NCBI GenBank assembly: GCA_947259195.1
Contig: CAMYLC010000045.1
Span: forward strand, 1-64,000
Origin: Thermoanaerobaculia bacterium
Lineage (GTDB): Bacteria > Acidobacteriota > Thermoanaerobaculia > Multivoradales > JAHEKO01
Direction: 5' to 3'
DNA length: 64,000 nt
Shown: positions 7,768 through 16,874 of the stretch, piece after piece
Position numbering within the stretch: position 1 is the stretch's first letter
Layout of the letters: each line of letters starts with the position of its first letter
Made by a program: the position numbers and the translations under genes
Notes under the pieces: model-generated
Told to the model about the DNA's origin: nothing
Database searches by the model: none
What the model saw: the letters and a program-made list of their open reading frames with translations, nothing else

Positions 7768-8655
7768 ATGGACTTCAGAATTCAACAATGGCTGCAGCGA
7801 GTCGTTCCTCCTATCGCCCTGGCGCTGGTGGTGGCTTGCGCCAGCAGTCAGACGTCGACAACCCCATCTGCGCGCCCCGAGCCGGAGACCACGACTTCAT
7901 CCGCACCCGAGGACAAGGCGAGTGGCGAGGGCGGGTCGGAGGCGGGACAGGAGGGTGGTGGTGAGGGTGCTGCTGGCTCCGAAGGCGGCGAAGCGTCGGG
8001 TACGCAGGAGGGGCAGAGAGAGTCCTCTGGAGAGGACGGTTCCGCCGGGGGGGAGGGTGAAGAGTCGGCCGGTGGACAGGCCGGTTCCCAGGGTGCGGAG
8101 GGCGCTGAAAGCCAGACCCAGGGGGGCAGTGCGGGTAGCGGAGCAGGCCCGCCAGCTGGTCCCTTGACCGGAGGTGAGCCAGCATCGAAGCTCGACCAGG
8201 AGTTGATCGCTTCTTTGGAGAAAGTCGACGGCATGCTGGCCAGTGAGCAACAGGCGGCTGCCCGAGAGAGAGCCGAGGCGGAGGCTGCTGCCGACATTGC
8301 CTCAGGGTCCTCGGGCGGAAGCGGCACTTTCGGAGACGAGGACACCGGGTTTGGAGATCCAGTAGGGGGCGGCGGAACGGGAGAAGAGCAGACCGGCAGT
8401 GCTGCGTCGGAGTCTGCTGCCGGGGAGGGCACCAGTGAAGAGGAGTCGGGCGAGGGAAGTTCTGCGCCGTCCGGATCGGCCGGCGGTGGGAGTGGTGGAG
8501 GCAGGGTTCCTCCCGATATTCCCGACGGCAGCGACGACGACATCGTGGCGCGACAGCTCCGCGAGGCGGCGATGAACGAAGCCGATCCCGAGTTGCGTGA
8601 GAAGCTATGGGATGAATACCGTGAATACAAAGCGGCTGCGAAGAAGAGCGGCTGA
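7768..8655 (+). CDS. Gly/Ser/Glu-rich lipoprotein, first gene of the envelope operon
   Basis: 295 residues. A signal peptide ends in LALVVAC, a lipobox with Cys at about residue 24, so it should be lipid-anchored. Residues about 30-140 and 175-255 are low-complexity, acidic and rich in Gly, Ser and Glu, and are probably disordered. A short helical patch (SLEKVDGMLASEQQAAARERAEAE, given here in two parts: SLEKVDGMLASEQ and QAAARERAEAE) sits between them. The C-terminus (DDDIVARQLREAAMNEADP, ELREKLWDEYREYK) is charged, helical and looks conserved, so it is the likely interaction part. No enzyme motif is seen. It is 15 bp from the next lipoprotein gene. Confidence 0.8.
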   Translation: MDFRIQQWLQRVVPPIALALVVACASSQTSTTPSARPEPETTTSSAPEDKASGEGGSEAGQEGGGEGAAGSEGGEASGTQEGQRESSGEDGSAGGEGEESAGGQAGSQGAEGAESQTQGGSAGSGAGPPAGPLTGGEPASKLDQELIASLEKVDGMLASEQQAAARERAEAEAAADIASGSSGGSGTFGDEDTGFGDPVGGGGTGEEQTGSAASESAAGEGTSEEESGEGSSAPSGSAGGGSGGGRVPPDIPDGSDDDIVARQLREAAMNEADPELREKLWDEYREYKAAAKKSG

Positions 8656-8670
8656 CCGGGGTGATCTAGG

Positions 8671-9912
8671 ATGAAACTAAAGAGAGAACTTGCCGGTCTG
8701 GCCGTAGTGGCCCTGGTGGTTGGGGGATGTGCCTCGACGGGCTCGTCGAGCTCCGTGAGCACGGTGACTCTGATCCAAGCTGTAAGTGAAGTACCAGAAG
8801 AGGCTTTGCTGGATGTGACGATCGAGGTCTTCGATCCAGGTTTGCTGGACCCGAGCGTGCCTGTTGCCAAGGCGGAGAAGGCGGGGGTCTTTCCGGAGGT
8901 GCGCAAGGCCGAGGCTCGGTTCATTCCCTACCAGCTCAAGCAGACATTGCAGTCGACGGGTAATTGGGGTGCAGTCCGAGTGATGCCGGAAGGCACATCC
9001 AGTGCCGAAGTGACAGTGTCTGGCGGGGTCATTAAATCCACAGGCAAGGACCTGGTGGTGGAGGTCCAGGTGCGGGACGCAGCCGGGGAGGTCTGGCTCG
9101 AGAAACGCTACAAGCAGGAGGCCGACGTCCTGGTGTACTCACCGGAGCAAGTCAAGAAGAAGGATCCCTTCCATGCTCTGTATTCCGCCATCGCCAACGA
9201 TATGCTGGTCGAACGACAGAAGAGGAACCAATCGGAGCTGATGAAGCTGCGCAATATCGCCGACCTGCGGTTCGCGGCCGACCTGGCGCCGGTGGCTTTC
9301 GAGGACTATCTCAGCCTCGATCGCAAAGAGCGCTACCACTTGGAGCACCTCCCTGCCGAGGATGACTCCATGATGCAGCGCATCGCCGAGATCAGAGAGC
9401 GCGACTACACCTTTGTCGACACATTGAACGAGTACTACGCCACCTTCAGTACCTCGATGGAAGAGCCCTATAACAACTGGCGGTCGTTCAGCTACGAGGA
9501 GCAGCTGGCACTCGAGAAGCTTCGACGCCAGGCGCGGATGCAGAAGATCGTGGGTGCGCTGGCGATCTTCGGCGCCGTGGTCGCCCCAACCGGTGGCAGC
9601 TCCGCCGGGAGGGTAGCGCGAGATGTAGCCGTGATCGGTGGGGTGGCGGCCATTCAGAGCGGCATGGCCAAGTCGCAGGAGGCCAAGATCCATGTCGAGG
9701 CCCTGCGTGAGCTGGGCGGCTCCCTGGATGTGGAGGTCGCCCCTCTCGTGGTCGAGGTCGAAGGCGAGACACTGCGGCTCAGCGGAACCATGGAGGGCCA
9801 ATTCGCTGAATGGCGGGAGATGCTGCGAAGGATCTACTCCGAGGAAACCGGACTGCCTACCGACCCCAACGTCGAGGCTGGACAGTCCGCTAGGAGCTCG
9901 GTGGAGAACTGA
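8671..9912 (+). CDS. Lipoprotein of unknown function
   Basis: 413 residues. The signal peptide and lipobox VVGGC place Cys at about residue 20. The N-terminal half is mixed alpha/beta (TVTLIQAVSEVPEEALLDV, then ARFIPYQLKQTLQSTGNWG and EVTVSGGVIKSTGKDLVVEV) and recalls lipoproteins that combine two strand-rich repeats, but I cannot name a family. A hydrophobic Gly/Ala stretch at about residues 290-335 (IVGALAIFGAVVAPTGG, VAVIGGVAAIQSGMA) could be membrane-associated. The tail is charged. It lies between another lipoprotein gene and the kinase gene and probably works with them at the outer membrane or in the periplasm. Confidence 0.75.
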   Translation: MKLKRELAGLAVVALVVGGCASTGSSSSVSTVTLIQAVSEVPEEALLDVTIEVFDPGLLDPSVPVAKAEKAGVFPEVRKAEARFIPYQLKQTLQSTGNWGAVRVMPEGTSSAEVTVSGGVIKSTGKDLVVEVQVRDAAGEVWLEKRYKQEADVLVYSPEQVKKKDPFHALYSAIANDMLVERQKRNQSELMKLRNIADLRFAADLAPVAFEDYLSLDRKERYHLEHLPAEDDSMMQRIAEIRERDYTFVDTLNEYYATFSTSMEEPYNNWRSFSYEEQLALEKLRRQARMQKIVGALAIFGAVVAPTGGSSAGRVARDVAVIGGVAAIQSGMAKSQEAKIHVEALRELGGSLDVEVAPLVVEVEGETLRLSGTMEGQFAEWREMLRRIYSEETGLPTDPNVEAGQSARSSVEN

Positions 9913-9931
9913 ATCTGCAGTGCTCCGGCGT

Positions 9932-11917
9932 ATGCTCCATCTAGAAAGCGGCAGCAGGCTCTGTTCCCGGTTCACCCTGATTCGTCCATTGGGCCGAGGA
10001 GGGATGGGCGAGGTCTGGTTGGCACGCGACAGTGAGCTCGAGCAGGAGGTGGTGACGAAGGTCGTACCGACCGATGCCTCGCCGGCGACGATCGATCTAT
10101 TGAAGCAGGAGTGTAGAAACGCTCGCCGCCTGTCTCACCCCAACATCGTCCGCGTGTTCGATTTCCATCAGTGTGACGGGGTGGGCTTCATCACCATGGA
10201 GCACGTCGATGGGGATACCATCGATTCGCTTCGCAGAGGCACGATCGAGGAGATCGTCGAAGCTCTCGTCTCCCTGTGCGGAGCCCTCGAGCACGCCCAC
10301 CAGGTCGGCGTGGTGCACCGGGACGTCAAAGCCAGCAACGTTCTCTTGGATCGCGCAGGTCAGCCGCGGCTGATGGACTTCGGCATCGCGGGAGTCTTGC
10401 GCCCGGGCGAGGGAGACCTGCTCCTCGAGGGAGGTGGGTCGAGATACAGCGCGAGTCCGCAGCAATTGGCGGGACTAACTCCACAGCCCTCCGACGACAT
10501 CTACGGGCTGGGGACGCTGGCGTATCACCTGATCTCGGGTCATCCTCCTTTTTGGCCCAATGCCGACGAAGAACGGATTCGGCAAGAGACCCCGGAACCC
10601 ATCGACCCCAGCAGCACGGCTCCAGCGCGCCTCCGGGATCTGATTGGCGAAATGCTGGCCAGATCCCCGGCCGACCGTCCAGCCGACATGGCTCTGGTGC
10701 GAGAGGAACTTGAGAAAATCGGTGAAGAACTCTCGGTCACCGAGACTCGAGCGCCCGAGATTCGGTCGCGCTCGGTGCGGCTGTCTCCACCCCCGAAGAT
10801 AGAGGCTCCTCGTTCCCGGGCCCGCCAGGTTGCGGGCCAGACCTCTGACAGCAAGATCCGGCTCTGGATGACGGTCGCGGTCTTTGCGGCGCTCGGGGTG
10901 CTCGTCTTGGGTGTCTTCGTGTTCCTGCCCGGCTGGGTGCAGCGGAGAAGTGAGGCTGAAAGCGCTGCGGTGAGCGATAGTAGTCCGATTGGCGAAGCCT
11001 CGGAGGCCGAAGAGAGCCGGGCGGTCCCGATCCATCGGTCGTCGGCCGAGTCTGAGGATCGAGAGGATCTCGAGGTCCTATCGGAGTCCGTCCCTCAGGA
11101 AGCCGGCTCCGAGTCAACCGTAGATCGGGTCGTCGAGTCTGGCGCTGTGGTGCAAGCGCGGCAGGAGAGCGGACCGCCCAGTGTCGAGCCCGTGCCCAAA
11201 TTCGAGCCGAGATCGGATGCCGAATTCCGGCAGGCCATGTCGAAGGGCCTGACAGCGCTGCAGGCTGGTGATTCCGCAATCGCCAAGCAAGCCTTCGAGC
11301 GCGCACTGGTGCTCTCGCCAGGCTCTCCGGAGGCCTTGGATGGCCTGGGACGAGCCGAGGAGAGCTTGCGTCTCGCCGCGATCTCCGAGCATCGCTCGCG
11401 GGCCCTGGAATTCGAGCGGAAGGAAGATTGGGATGCGGCTCTGCAGGAGTACGATGCTGCCTTGGGCCTCGACCCCTCGATTCGATTTGCCCGCGAGGGT
11501 AAAGCCAGAGCCGAGGTTCGATCCCAGCTCGCCGAGCAGCTGGAGGATCACATCGGCCATTTCGAGAGGCTGTCCAACGATGATGTCTTGGAGAGTGCCG
11601 AGCAGGTCTTGAGTGAGGCCAGGTCAACGCAGCCTTCGGGTCCGGTGCTGCGTCGGCAGATCGACAGTCTGGCCGAGCGACTTGCCGTAGCGACAACGCC
11701 GATCAGGGTCGAGCTGGTGTCCGACAACCTCACTGAAGTGACGGTCTACCGCGTCGGTCGTTTGGGGAGATTCACCCAGCAGGTCCTCGACCTTCGGCCC
11801 GGCACCTATACGGTCGTCGGCAGCCGGGCGGGCTACCGGGATGTCAGGCGACGGCTCACGGTCTCCCCGAACCAGAGCTCGAAGCCGCTCGAAGTACGGT
11901 GCGAGGAGCAGATTTGA
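9932..11917 (+). CDS. Membrane Ser/Thr protein kinase with periplasmic TPR region
   Basis: 661 residues. The cytoplasmic kinase domain (1-270) has all key elements: Gly loop GRGGMGEVW (21-29), Lys43, Glu60 in helix C, HRDVKASN (129-136) and DFG (149-151). It should therefore be active. A Ser/Glu-rich linker is followed by one transmembrane helix (about 308-333). The extracytoplasmic part has TPR-like repeats (about 428-520: KGLTALQAGDSAIAKQAFE, ALEFERKEDWDAALQEYDAA). It ends in a PEGA-like strand domain (LRPGTYTVVGSRAGYRDVRR). A GTG at 9920 is an alternative start. Its stop overlaps the start of the next gene. Likely substrates are the FHA proteins' partners in the same operon, since FHA domains bind phosphothreonine. 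Confidence 0.9.
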   Translation: MLHLESGSRLCSRFTLIRPLGRGGMGEVWLARDSELEQEVVTKVVPTDASPATIDLLKQECRNARRLSHPNIVRVFDFHQCDGVGFITMEHVDGDTIDSLRRGTIEEIVEALVSLCGALEHAHQVGVVHRDVKASNVLLDRAGQPRLMDFGIAGVLRPGEGDLLLEGGGSRYSASPQQLAGLTPQPSDDIYGLGTLAYHLISGHPPFWPNADEERIRQETPEPIDPSSTAPARLRDLIGEMLARSPADRPADMALVREELEKIGEELSVTETRAPEIRSRSVRLSPPPKIEAPRSRARQVAGQTSDSKIRLWMTVAVFAALGVLVLGVFVFLPGWVQRRSEAESAAVSDSSPIGEASEAEESRAVPIHRSSAESEDREDLEVLSESVPQEAGSESTVDRVVESGAVVQARQESGPPSVEPVPKFEPRSDAEFRQAMSKGLTALQAGDSAIAKQAFERALVLSPGSPEALDGLGRAEESLRLAAISEHRSRALEFERKEDWDAALQEYDAALGLDPSIRFAREGKARAEVRSQLAEQLEDHIGHFERLSNDDVLESAEQVLSEARSTQPSGPVLRRQIDSLAERLAVATTPIRVELVSDNLTEVTVYRVGRLGRFTQQVLDLRPGTYTVVGSRAGYRDVRRRLTVSPNQSSKPLEVRCEEQI

Positions 11918-14352
11918 ATCTCACCTTTGAGCTGCGGGCGAAAGGAACCGCGCGGCAGTACGGCGAGGGAGATTTTCCCCTGACGATTGGTGGTTCCGAC
12001 GCTGATATCGAGATTCCGGGACAGCCTGTTCTCGGTCCGATCGCCCATCTGGGGATCGCCGAGGGTGAGGTCTTTCTGCAGCCCATTCCTGGCGGCGAGG
12101 CGGTCTTCTGCAACGGCGGACCCGTGACCACGTCTCAGTGGTTGCGTCACGGAGACGTCCTGCGTGTTGGCGAAGCAGAGCTCGTGTTCTCCTCGGATGG
12201 AAGTGGAACCGTCCTACAGGTTCGACACGAGGAGTCCGACGACAGCACCAGGCCCCCGGCAGTAGTGATGGCCGCGGCTGCCACGCGTAGCCAAGACGCA
12301 GGCGCAGGTAGTCAGAGGATTCCCCCCGTGGAGTTCACGCCGGCCTCAATCGAGGCGGGTCGCCGCAAGCGGTGGGCTCCACGGCGGGCCACTGTGGCTC
12401 TTTGGCTGGTACTGGTCCTGCTGGCGATGGCTGCCTGGTATCTCTTCTCCGCCCGACCCGTGGAAGTTCGGGTCGAACCTACACCGGAGTCTCTGCAGGT
12501 GGAAGGTGGCTTGCTTCGACTCCAGATCGGTGGCAGGTATCTTCTCCGGCCCGGTACCTACACGGTGGTCGCTGAAAGCAAGGGGTATCGGCAGCTGAGA
12601 AGCCCCATCGAGGTGACGCAGGCCAGTACGCAGGTCTTCGAGTTCCAGCTCGAGAGGCTGCCAGGGCTGTTGGCCGTGAAGTTGGATGTCGAGGCAGCGG
12701 CGACGCTGTGGGTAGACGGCGAGAAGCAGGGTGTGTGGCCGCTCGAGCCCCTCGAGCTGACGCCAGGCGAGCACAGCCTGCTGATTCAGGCGGAGGGCTA
12801 CCGAGACTTCGCGACCGAGGTAGCCATCGCAGGGGGCGGTGCGATGCAGACGCTGGGAGTGGAGCTGCAGCCCCTCTGGGCCACTGTGACCCTCAGCAGC
12901 CAACCGGCTGCCGCCGCCGTGAGAATCGACGGCTCACTCGTTGGTCGCACTCCTCTGACCACCGAGGTTCTCGAAGGCAATCGAGCTCTAGAGATCAGTC
13001 TTACAGGCTTCAAGCCCCACCGTGGCAGGATTCAGGTAAAGGCCGAAGAGACGGTCGAATTGCCGACAGTCCGTCTACTGCCCAACGATGGCAGCCTGAC
13101 ACTGACCAGCGAGCCAAGCGGAGCGACCGTCACCGTCGATGGCGAGTACCGTGGTCAGACGCCGCTCGAGGTCACCATGGCTCCGGGGCGGCTCTACGCG
13201 GTGAGCTTTTCGAAACGGGGTTACGAGACTGGCAGCCTCGAGTTGGCCGTCGCCTCGGGTGAGAACCGGTCCGAAGTCATTGCCCTGGTCGAGCGGCTCG
13301 GAGAGGTCGAGATCATCACCCGACCCGCGGGGGCGGAGCTCTTTGTCAACGGCGAGCTCCGCGGCTCCGCGAATCAGACCCTGCGTCTGCAAGCGGTTCC
13401 GCAGCAGATCGAGATCAGGAAGCAGGGATTCATCTCCCAGACCCAGACCCTGACTCCCACCCCGGGCGTCTCGCAGGCCCTGGAGGTCACCCTACTGACC
13501 GAGCAGGAAGCCAAGGCCGCAGCAGTACCGCCGGTCATCCAGGGGCCACAGGGCCAGGAGCTCAGACTCATCGAGCCCGGTCGCTTTCGCGTCGGAGCAC
13601 CCAGGCGCGAGCCCGGTCGGAGGGCCAACGAGACTCTCCGCCAGGTCGAGCTCACCAAGGCCTTCTACATGGCGACTCGAGAAGTCTCCAATCGGGAGTT
13701 CCGGCAGTTTTTGGAGAAGCATCGATCGGGAAAGGCGGGACGGGCGAGTCTCGAGAATGACCTCCATCCCGTGGTGAATGTCAGCTGGGAGGACGCGGCC
13801 CGGTACTGCAACTGGCTCAGTGAAAAGGCCTCGCTCGAGCCAGCCTATGCCTTTCGTAGCGGCAAGCTGCAAGGCGTCGTCCCCTTGAGCAACGGGTTTC
13901 GACTTCCTACCGAAGCAGAATGGGCCTGGGCGGCTCGATTCGCCGGTGGCGGCGGATTGAAATACCCCTGGGGTGGATCTCTGCCCGTTGCCATCGGGTC
14001 TGGCAACTACGCTGACCTTTCGGCACAAGGCAATCTGGAGGCAACCCTGTCCGACTATGAAGATGGTTTTCCTACCACCTCTCCGGTCGACAGCTATGGG
14101 CCCAATGCGGTGGGTCTGAAGAACATGGGCGGCAACGTCGCCGAGTGGACTCACGACTACTATGCCATCCTACCCAGCAACTCCGGACCACCGACACGCG
14201 ATCCCCTCGGACCGGAGAGTGGCGACTATCATGTCATCCGAGGTTCCAGCTGGATGCACTCCACAGTGACGGAGCTGCGTCTCAGTTTTCGCGACTACGG
14301 AAACAAGCCGCGTCCGGATGTGGGCTTCAGAATCGCCCGCTATGCCGAATGA
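11914..14352 (+). CDS. FHA - transmembrane - PEGA repeats - FGE-like (SUMF1) protein
   Basis: 812 residues. The TTG at 11914 overlaps the kinase stop (TTGA) and has GAGGAG 5 bp upstream. The N-terminal FHA domain (about 1-105) would face the cytoplasm and read phosphothreonine. One helix follows (about 160-180, TVALWLVLVLLAMAAWYLF). At least four PEGA-type repeats come next in the periplasm (for example LTSEPSGATVTVDGEYRGQT and IITRPAGAELFVNGELRG). The C-terminal 240 residues are a formylglycine-generating-enzyme fold (LPTEAEWAWAARF, GGNVAEWTHDYY, HVIRGSSW, GFRIAR). The two catalytic cysteines of true FGE are replaced (SSWMHSTVTEL), so this domain is probably structural or binding rather than enzymatic. 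Confidence 0.9.
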   Translation: MNLTFELRAKGTARQYGEGDFPLTIGGSDADIEIPGQPVLGPIAHLGIAEGEVFLQPIPGGEAVFCNGGPVTTSQWLRHGDVLRVGEAELVFSSDGSGTVLQVRHEESDDSTRPPAVVMAAAATRSQDAGAGSQRIPPVEFTPASIEAGRRKRWAPRRATVALWLVLVLLAMAAWYLFSARPVEVRVEPTPESLQVEGGLLRLQIGGRYLLRPGTYTVVAESKGYRQLRSPIEVTQASTQVFEFQLERLPGLLAVKLDVEAAATLWVDGEKQGVWPLEPLELTPGEHSLLIQAEGYRDFATEVAIAGGGAMQTLGVELQPLWATVTLSSQPAAAAVRIDGSLVGRTPLTTEVLEGNRALEISLTGFKPHRGRIQVKAEETVELPTVRLLPNDGSLTLTSEPSGATVTVDGEYRGQTPLEVTMAPGRLYAVSFSKRGYETGSLELAVASGENRSEVIALVERLGEVEIITRPAGAELFVNGELRGSANQTLRLQAVPQQIEIRKQGFISQTQTLTPTPGVSQALEVTLLTEQEAKAAAVPPVIQGPQGQELRLIEPGRFRVGAPRREPGRRANETLRQVELTKAFYMATREVSNREFRQFLEKHRSGKAGRASLENDLHPVVNVSWEDAARYCNWLSEKASLEPAYAFRSGKLQGVVPLSNGFRLPTEAEWAWAARFAGGGGLKYPWGGSLPVAIGSGNYADLSAQGNLEATLSDYEDGFPTTSPVDSYGPNAVGLKNMGGNVAEWTHDYYAILPSNSGPPTRDPLGPESGDYHVIRGSSWMHSTVTELRLSFRDYGNKPRPDVGFRIARYAE

Positions 14353-14379
14353 CGGGCCGAACATTCTAGGGAGCTTGCC

Positions 14380-14616
14380 ATGAGATTGATCCGATTCTCG
14401 ATACTCGTCCTGCTGTTGGTCGCCGGAGCCCTGATCGCCTTCGGGTCACCAGGCTCGGCCGAGAGAGACCAGGCTTCCGAGGCGGCTGAGCAGGGTGCGG
14501 GAGGGAGTCCGCAGGCCGAAGAGGCCGAAGAGGGCGGAGGGCAACCCCTGGAGACCTTCATACCCTCGGAGCGGCTACCGGCCGACAGCGCCATTTCCTT
14601 TCCAGTCGATATCTGA
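14380..14616 (+). CDS. Small exported or membrane-anchored protein
   Basis: 78 residues: an N-terminal hydrophobic helix or signal (LIRFSILVLLLVAGALIAF), an acidic Ala/Glu/Gly linker, and a distinct C-terminus ETFIPSERLPADSAISFPVDI. The last segment looks non-random compared with the linker, so it may be a docking peptide. It sits 27 bp after the FHA-FGE gene and 14 bp before the channel subunit, in the middle of an operon with almost no spare sequence, which supports it being real. No known family was recognised. Confidence 0.7.
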   Translation: MRLIRFSILVLLLVAGALIAFGSPGSAERDQASEAAEQGAGGSPQAEEAEEGGGQPLETFIPSERLPADSAISFPVDI

Positions 14617-14630
14617 GGGCTCAAGCTGCC

Positions 14631-15452
14631 ATGAAAAAAGACTATCCAGTCGAATTCGTCTACCAGGCGCTGTCCCTGATCGTGGCGCTGATCGTGGTTC
14701 ACGCTTTCTACGTGGCGGTTGTACGCCCCAGGGCGGACACCATCCTGGCGGAGCAGACAGCTCAGATGCAGGGCGATCCGGACTACGTACAGGAGCGGTC
14801 CATCTGGGTGATCATCCGGGACTTCGAGCAGGAGGCCTGCTTCGTCCTGGCGCTTTGGGCGCTCGCCATCATGGCTCTGAAGGGAGCTCAGGCCGCCAAA
14901 GAGCGAAAGCTCCTGCAGGAGGACCTGGTACCGGTGTCAGAGGGCACGAAGATCCTGCCGGAGGACGCTCGCGAGTACGCTCGCCAGATCCAGTCGCTAC
15001 CCGCGTCCGATCAGCGCGCGCTTCTGCCCAGGGCGCTGATGGCGGCTCTCGACCGTTTCAGCGCCACTCGAGACATCCAGAACGCCTCGACGACGTCGCA
15101 TGCGGTCTGCGAGGCGGAGTCCGAAAGGCTCGAGTCGGAGCTCTCCATGGTGCGTTACATCGCCTGGGCCATTCCCTCAATCGGATTCCTGGGTACCGTG
15201 AGGGGCATCGGTGAAGCCCTGGGGCAGGCACACAAGGCGGTGGAGGGCGACATCGCCGGGGTCACCCAGAGCCTCGGCGTGGCCTTCAATTCCACCTTCA
15301 TCGCGCTGCTGATCAGCATCGTGCTCATGTTTCTGTTGCATCAATTGCAGCTTCACCAGGATAGGCTGGTGCTCGACACCGAGACCTATCTGGACCGGCA
15401 TCTGATCGCACATTTGCAGGTTCAAGCGACCTCGTCGACACTGCCCGGGTGA
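14631..15452 (+). CDS. MotA/TolQ/ExbB-type proton channel subunit
   Basis: 273 residues with helices near 9-31, 67-86, 172-195 and 217-240. The C-terminal pair carries the family signature: IPSIGFLGTVRGIGEAL, then GVAFNSTFIALLISIVLMFLL. These proteins form pentamers around a dimer of single-helix partners (MotB, TolR, ExbD) and convert ion flow into mechanical work. No normal exbD, tolR or motB gene is beside it. The two VWA genes downstream have N-terminal helices resembling those partners. A cytoplasmic region of about 85 residues lies between the second and third helices. Start ATG with a short gap after the small protein. Confidence 0.88.
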   Translation: MKKDYPVEFVYQALSLIVALIVVHAFYVAVVRPRADTILAEQTAQMQGDPDYVQERSIWVIIRDFEQEACFVLALWALAIMALKGAQAAKERKLLQEDLVPVSEGTKILPEDAREYARQIQSLPASDQRALLPRALMAALDRFSATRDIQNASTTSHAVCEAESERLESELSMVRYIAWAIPSIGFLGTVRGIGEALGQAHKAVEGDIAGVTQSLGVAFNSTFIALLISIVLMFLLHQLQLHQDRLVLDTETYLDRHLIAHLQVQATSSTLPG

Positions 15453-15457
15453 GAGAT

Positions 15458-16870
15458 ATGACCACGGTTGCGGTCGAGTTGAACGATGCTGGAGTCGTCG
15501 CGGCTGGTGTCGATCTGCATTGGCAGGACCAGAGTCCGGGGTTTGCGCTGCTCGATGGGAGTCGAATCCTCGTGGGCAGGGAAGCCCTAAGCCGAGCCCG
15601 TTTGAAGCCGAGATGGGTGGCGAACCGATTCTGGGATCGACTCGACACCGAGCCTCTGGGCCGACCCTTTCCCCGCGAGTTGAGAAACGCGGATCTCGTT
15701 CACGCCCACCTCACCGAGGTTTGGAAGAAGGTCCAGGGAAGCATGGATTCCGGCGCGGTTGCGGGTGTCGAGGCTGTCGTGCTCACCGTCCCGGGTATGT
15801 ACTCGAAACGGCAGCTCGGATTGCTTCTCGGAATCGGCCGAGCCTGCGGCATGCCGATTGCCGGCATCGCGGATGCCGCCGTGGTGGCCAGCATGGCTGC
15901 GACCGAGGCCGACCGCGCCTTGCATCTCGATTTGTTGCTGCAGCGAGCGGTGGTCACCGAATTGGGGCGGACCGGGACCCTGGCGAGGCAGCGGGTCGAG
16001 AGCGAGGTATCCACAGGCCTGTCGAAGTTGAATGACGTCTGGGCCAAAATGATCGCCAGTCGTTTTGTGCAGCAGACCCGATTCGATCCCTTTCACCACG
16101 GGGAGACCGAACAGGATCTCTATGACCGGCTGCCGGGTTGGATCGAAGAGATCGGTCGAGATGGATTTGCCCTCCTGACGCTGGAGCATCGAGACAAGGC
16201 TCATGCTGCCGAGATCTCAGCTGATGACATCCAGGGTGCTGCTCGAGCTTCATATCAGGCGATTGTGACTCTGGCTCGTGCCATCGCTGGGACAGGCAGC
16301 CGGCCGGCCCTGCTGCTCACCCAGACTCTCTCGAAGCTGCCCGGATTCCAGTCAGAGCTCGAAGAGGCGGTGGGCTCGGAGGCCGTGGTCCTAGCGCCGG
16401 GCGCCGCCGCTGCCGGCGCCCTCCGGCTGCAGCACCTCCTGGCTCGCGCTGGGGATCCTGAAGTGGACTTTGTCTCCGTGGTGCCGGTCGAGTCGCATGG
16501 CGGCAGGCCCGTCGCCGCGCCGGAATCACCCACAGAAGCACCTGTGGCCGCGTTGGCGACGAAGAAAAAGCCCCCTACTCATCTTCTATACGAAGGAGTA
16601 GCCCACCCAATCGACAGAGACCCTCTATTGCTTGGCGTCGCCATACCCAGCGGGGCGAAAGGAGTCAATCTCTCCGGACAGACGGCGGGTGTCTCACGGC
16701 GCCACTGCTCGTTGTGGGTTCAAGGCGACGAGGTGATCGTCGAGGACCACAGCACATACGGGAGTTTTCTCAACGGCAGCCGCATCGAAGGCAGGGCCGT
16801 TCTGGCGGCCGGTGACCGCCTTCGCCTGGGAGCACCCGGGATCGAGCTGCATCTGATTGCCGTGGAGTAG
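15458..16870 (+). CDS. FHA-domain protein with an actin/Hsp70-like N-terminal region
   Basis: 470 residues from the ATG at 15458; a GTG at 15449 overlapping the previous stop is the alternative. The N-terminal about 340 residues have features that may fit an actin/Hsp70-type nucleotide-binding fold: VEAVVLTVPGMYSKRQLGLL, AGIADAAVVASMAA and RPALLLTQTLSKLPGF. The match to a specific family is not certain. The C-terminal 95 residues are an FHA domain (GVSRRHCSLWVQGDEVIVED, HSTYGSFLNGSRI), with the Arg, Ser and Asn that contact phosphothreonine. No membrane helix is seen, so it should be cytoplasmic. In context it may link kinase signalling to the channel/VWA machine. Confidence 0.75.
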   Translation: MTTVAVELNDAGVVAAGVDLHWQDQSPGFALLDGSRILVGREALSRARLKPRWVANRFWDRLDTEPLGRPFPRELRNADLVHAHLTEVWKKVQGSMDSGAVAGVEAVVLTVPGMYSKRQLGLLLGIGRACGMPIAGIADAAVVASMAATEADRALHLDLLLQRAVVTELGRTGTLARQRVESEVSTGLSKLNDVWAKMIASRFVQQTRFDPFHHGETEQDLYDRLPGWIEEIGRDGFALLTLEHRDKAHAAEISADDIQGAARASYQAIVTLARAIAGTGSRPALLLTQTLSKLPGFQSELEEAVGSEAVVLAPGAAAAGALRLQHLLARAGDPEVDFVSVVPVESHGGRPVAAPESPTEAPVAALATKKKPPTHLLYEGVAHPIDRDPLLLGVAIPSGAKGVNLSGQTAGVSRRHCSLWVQGDEVIVEDHSTYGSFLNGSRIEGRAVLAAGDRLRLGAPGIELHLIAVE

Positions 16871-16874
16871 AGCC

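Noticed and set aside
7848..8924. A 358-codon minus-strand frame opposite the first lipoprotein
   Set aside because: It is Ser/Pro-rich because it mirrors the Gly/Ser/Glu repeats of the real gene; no start signal.
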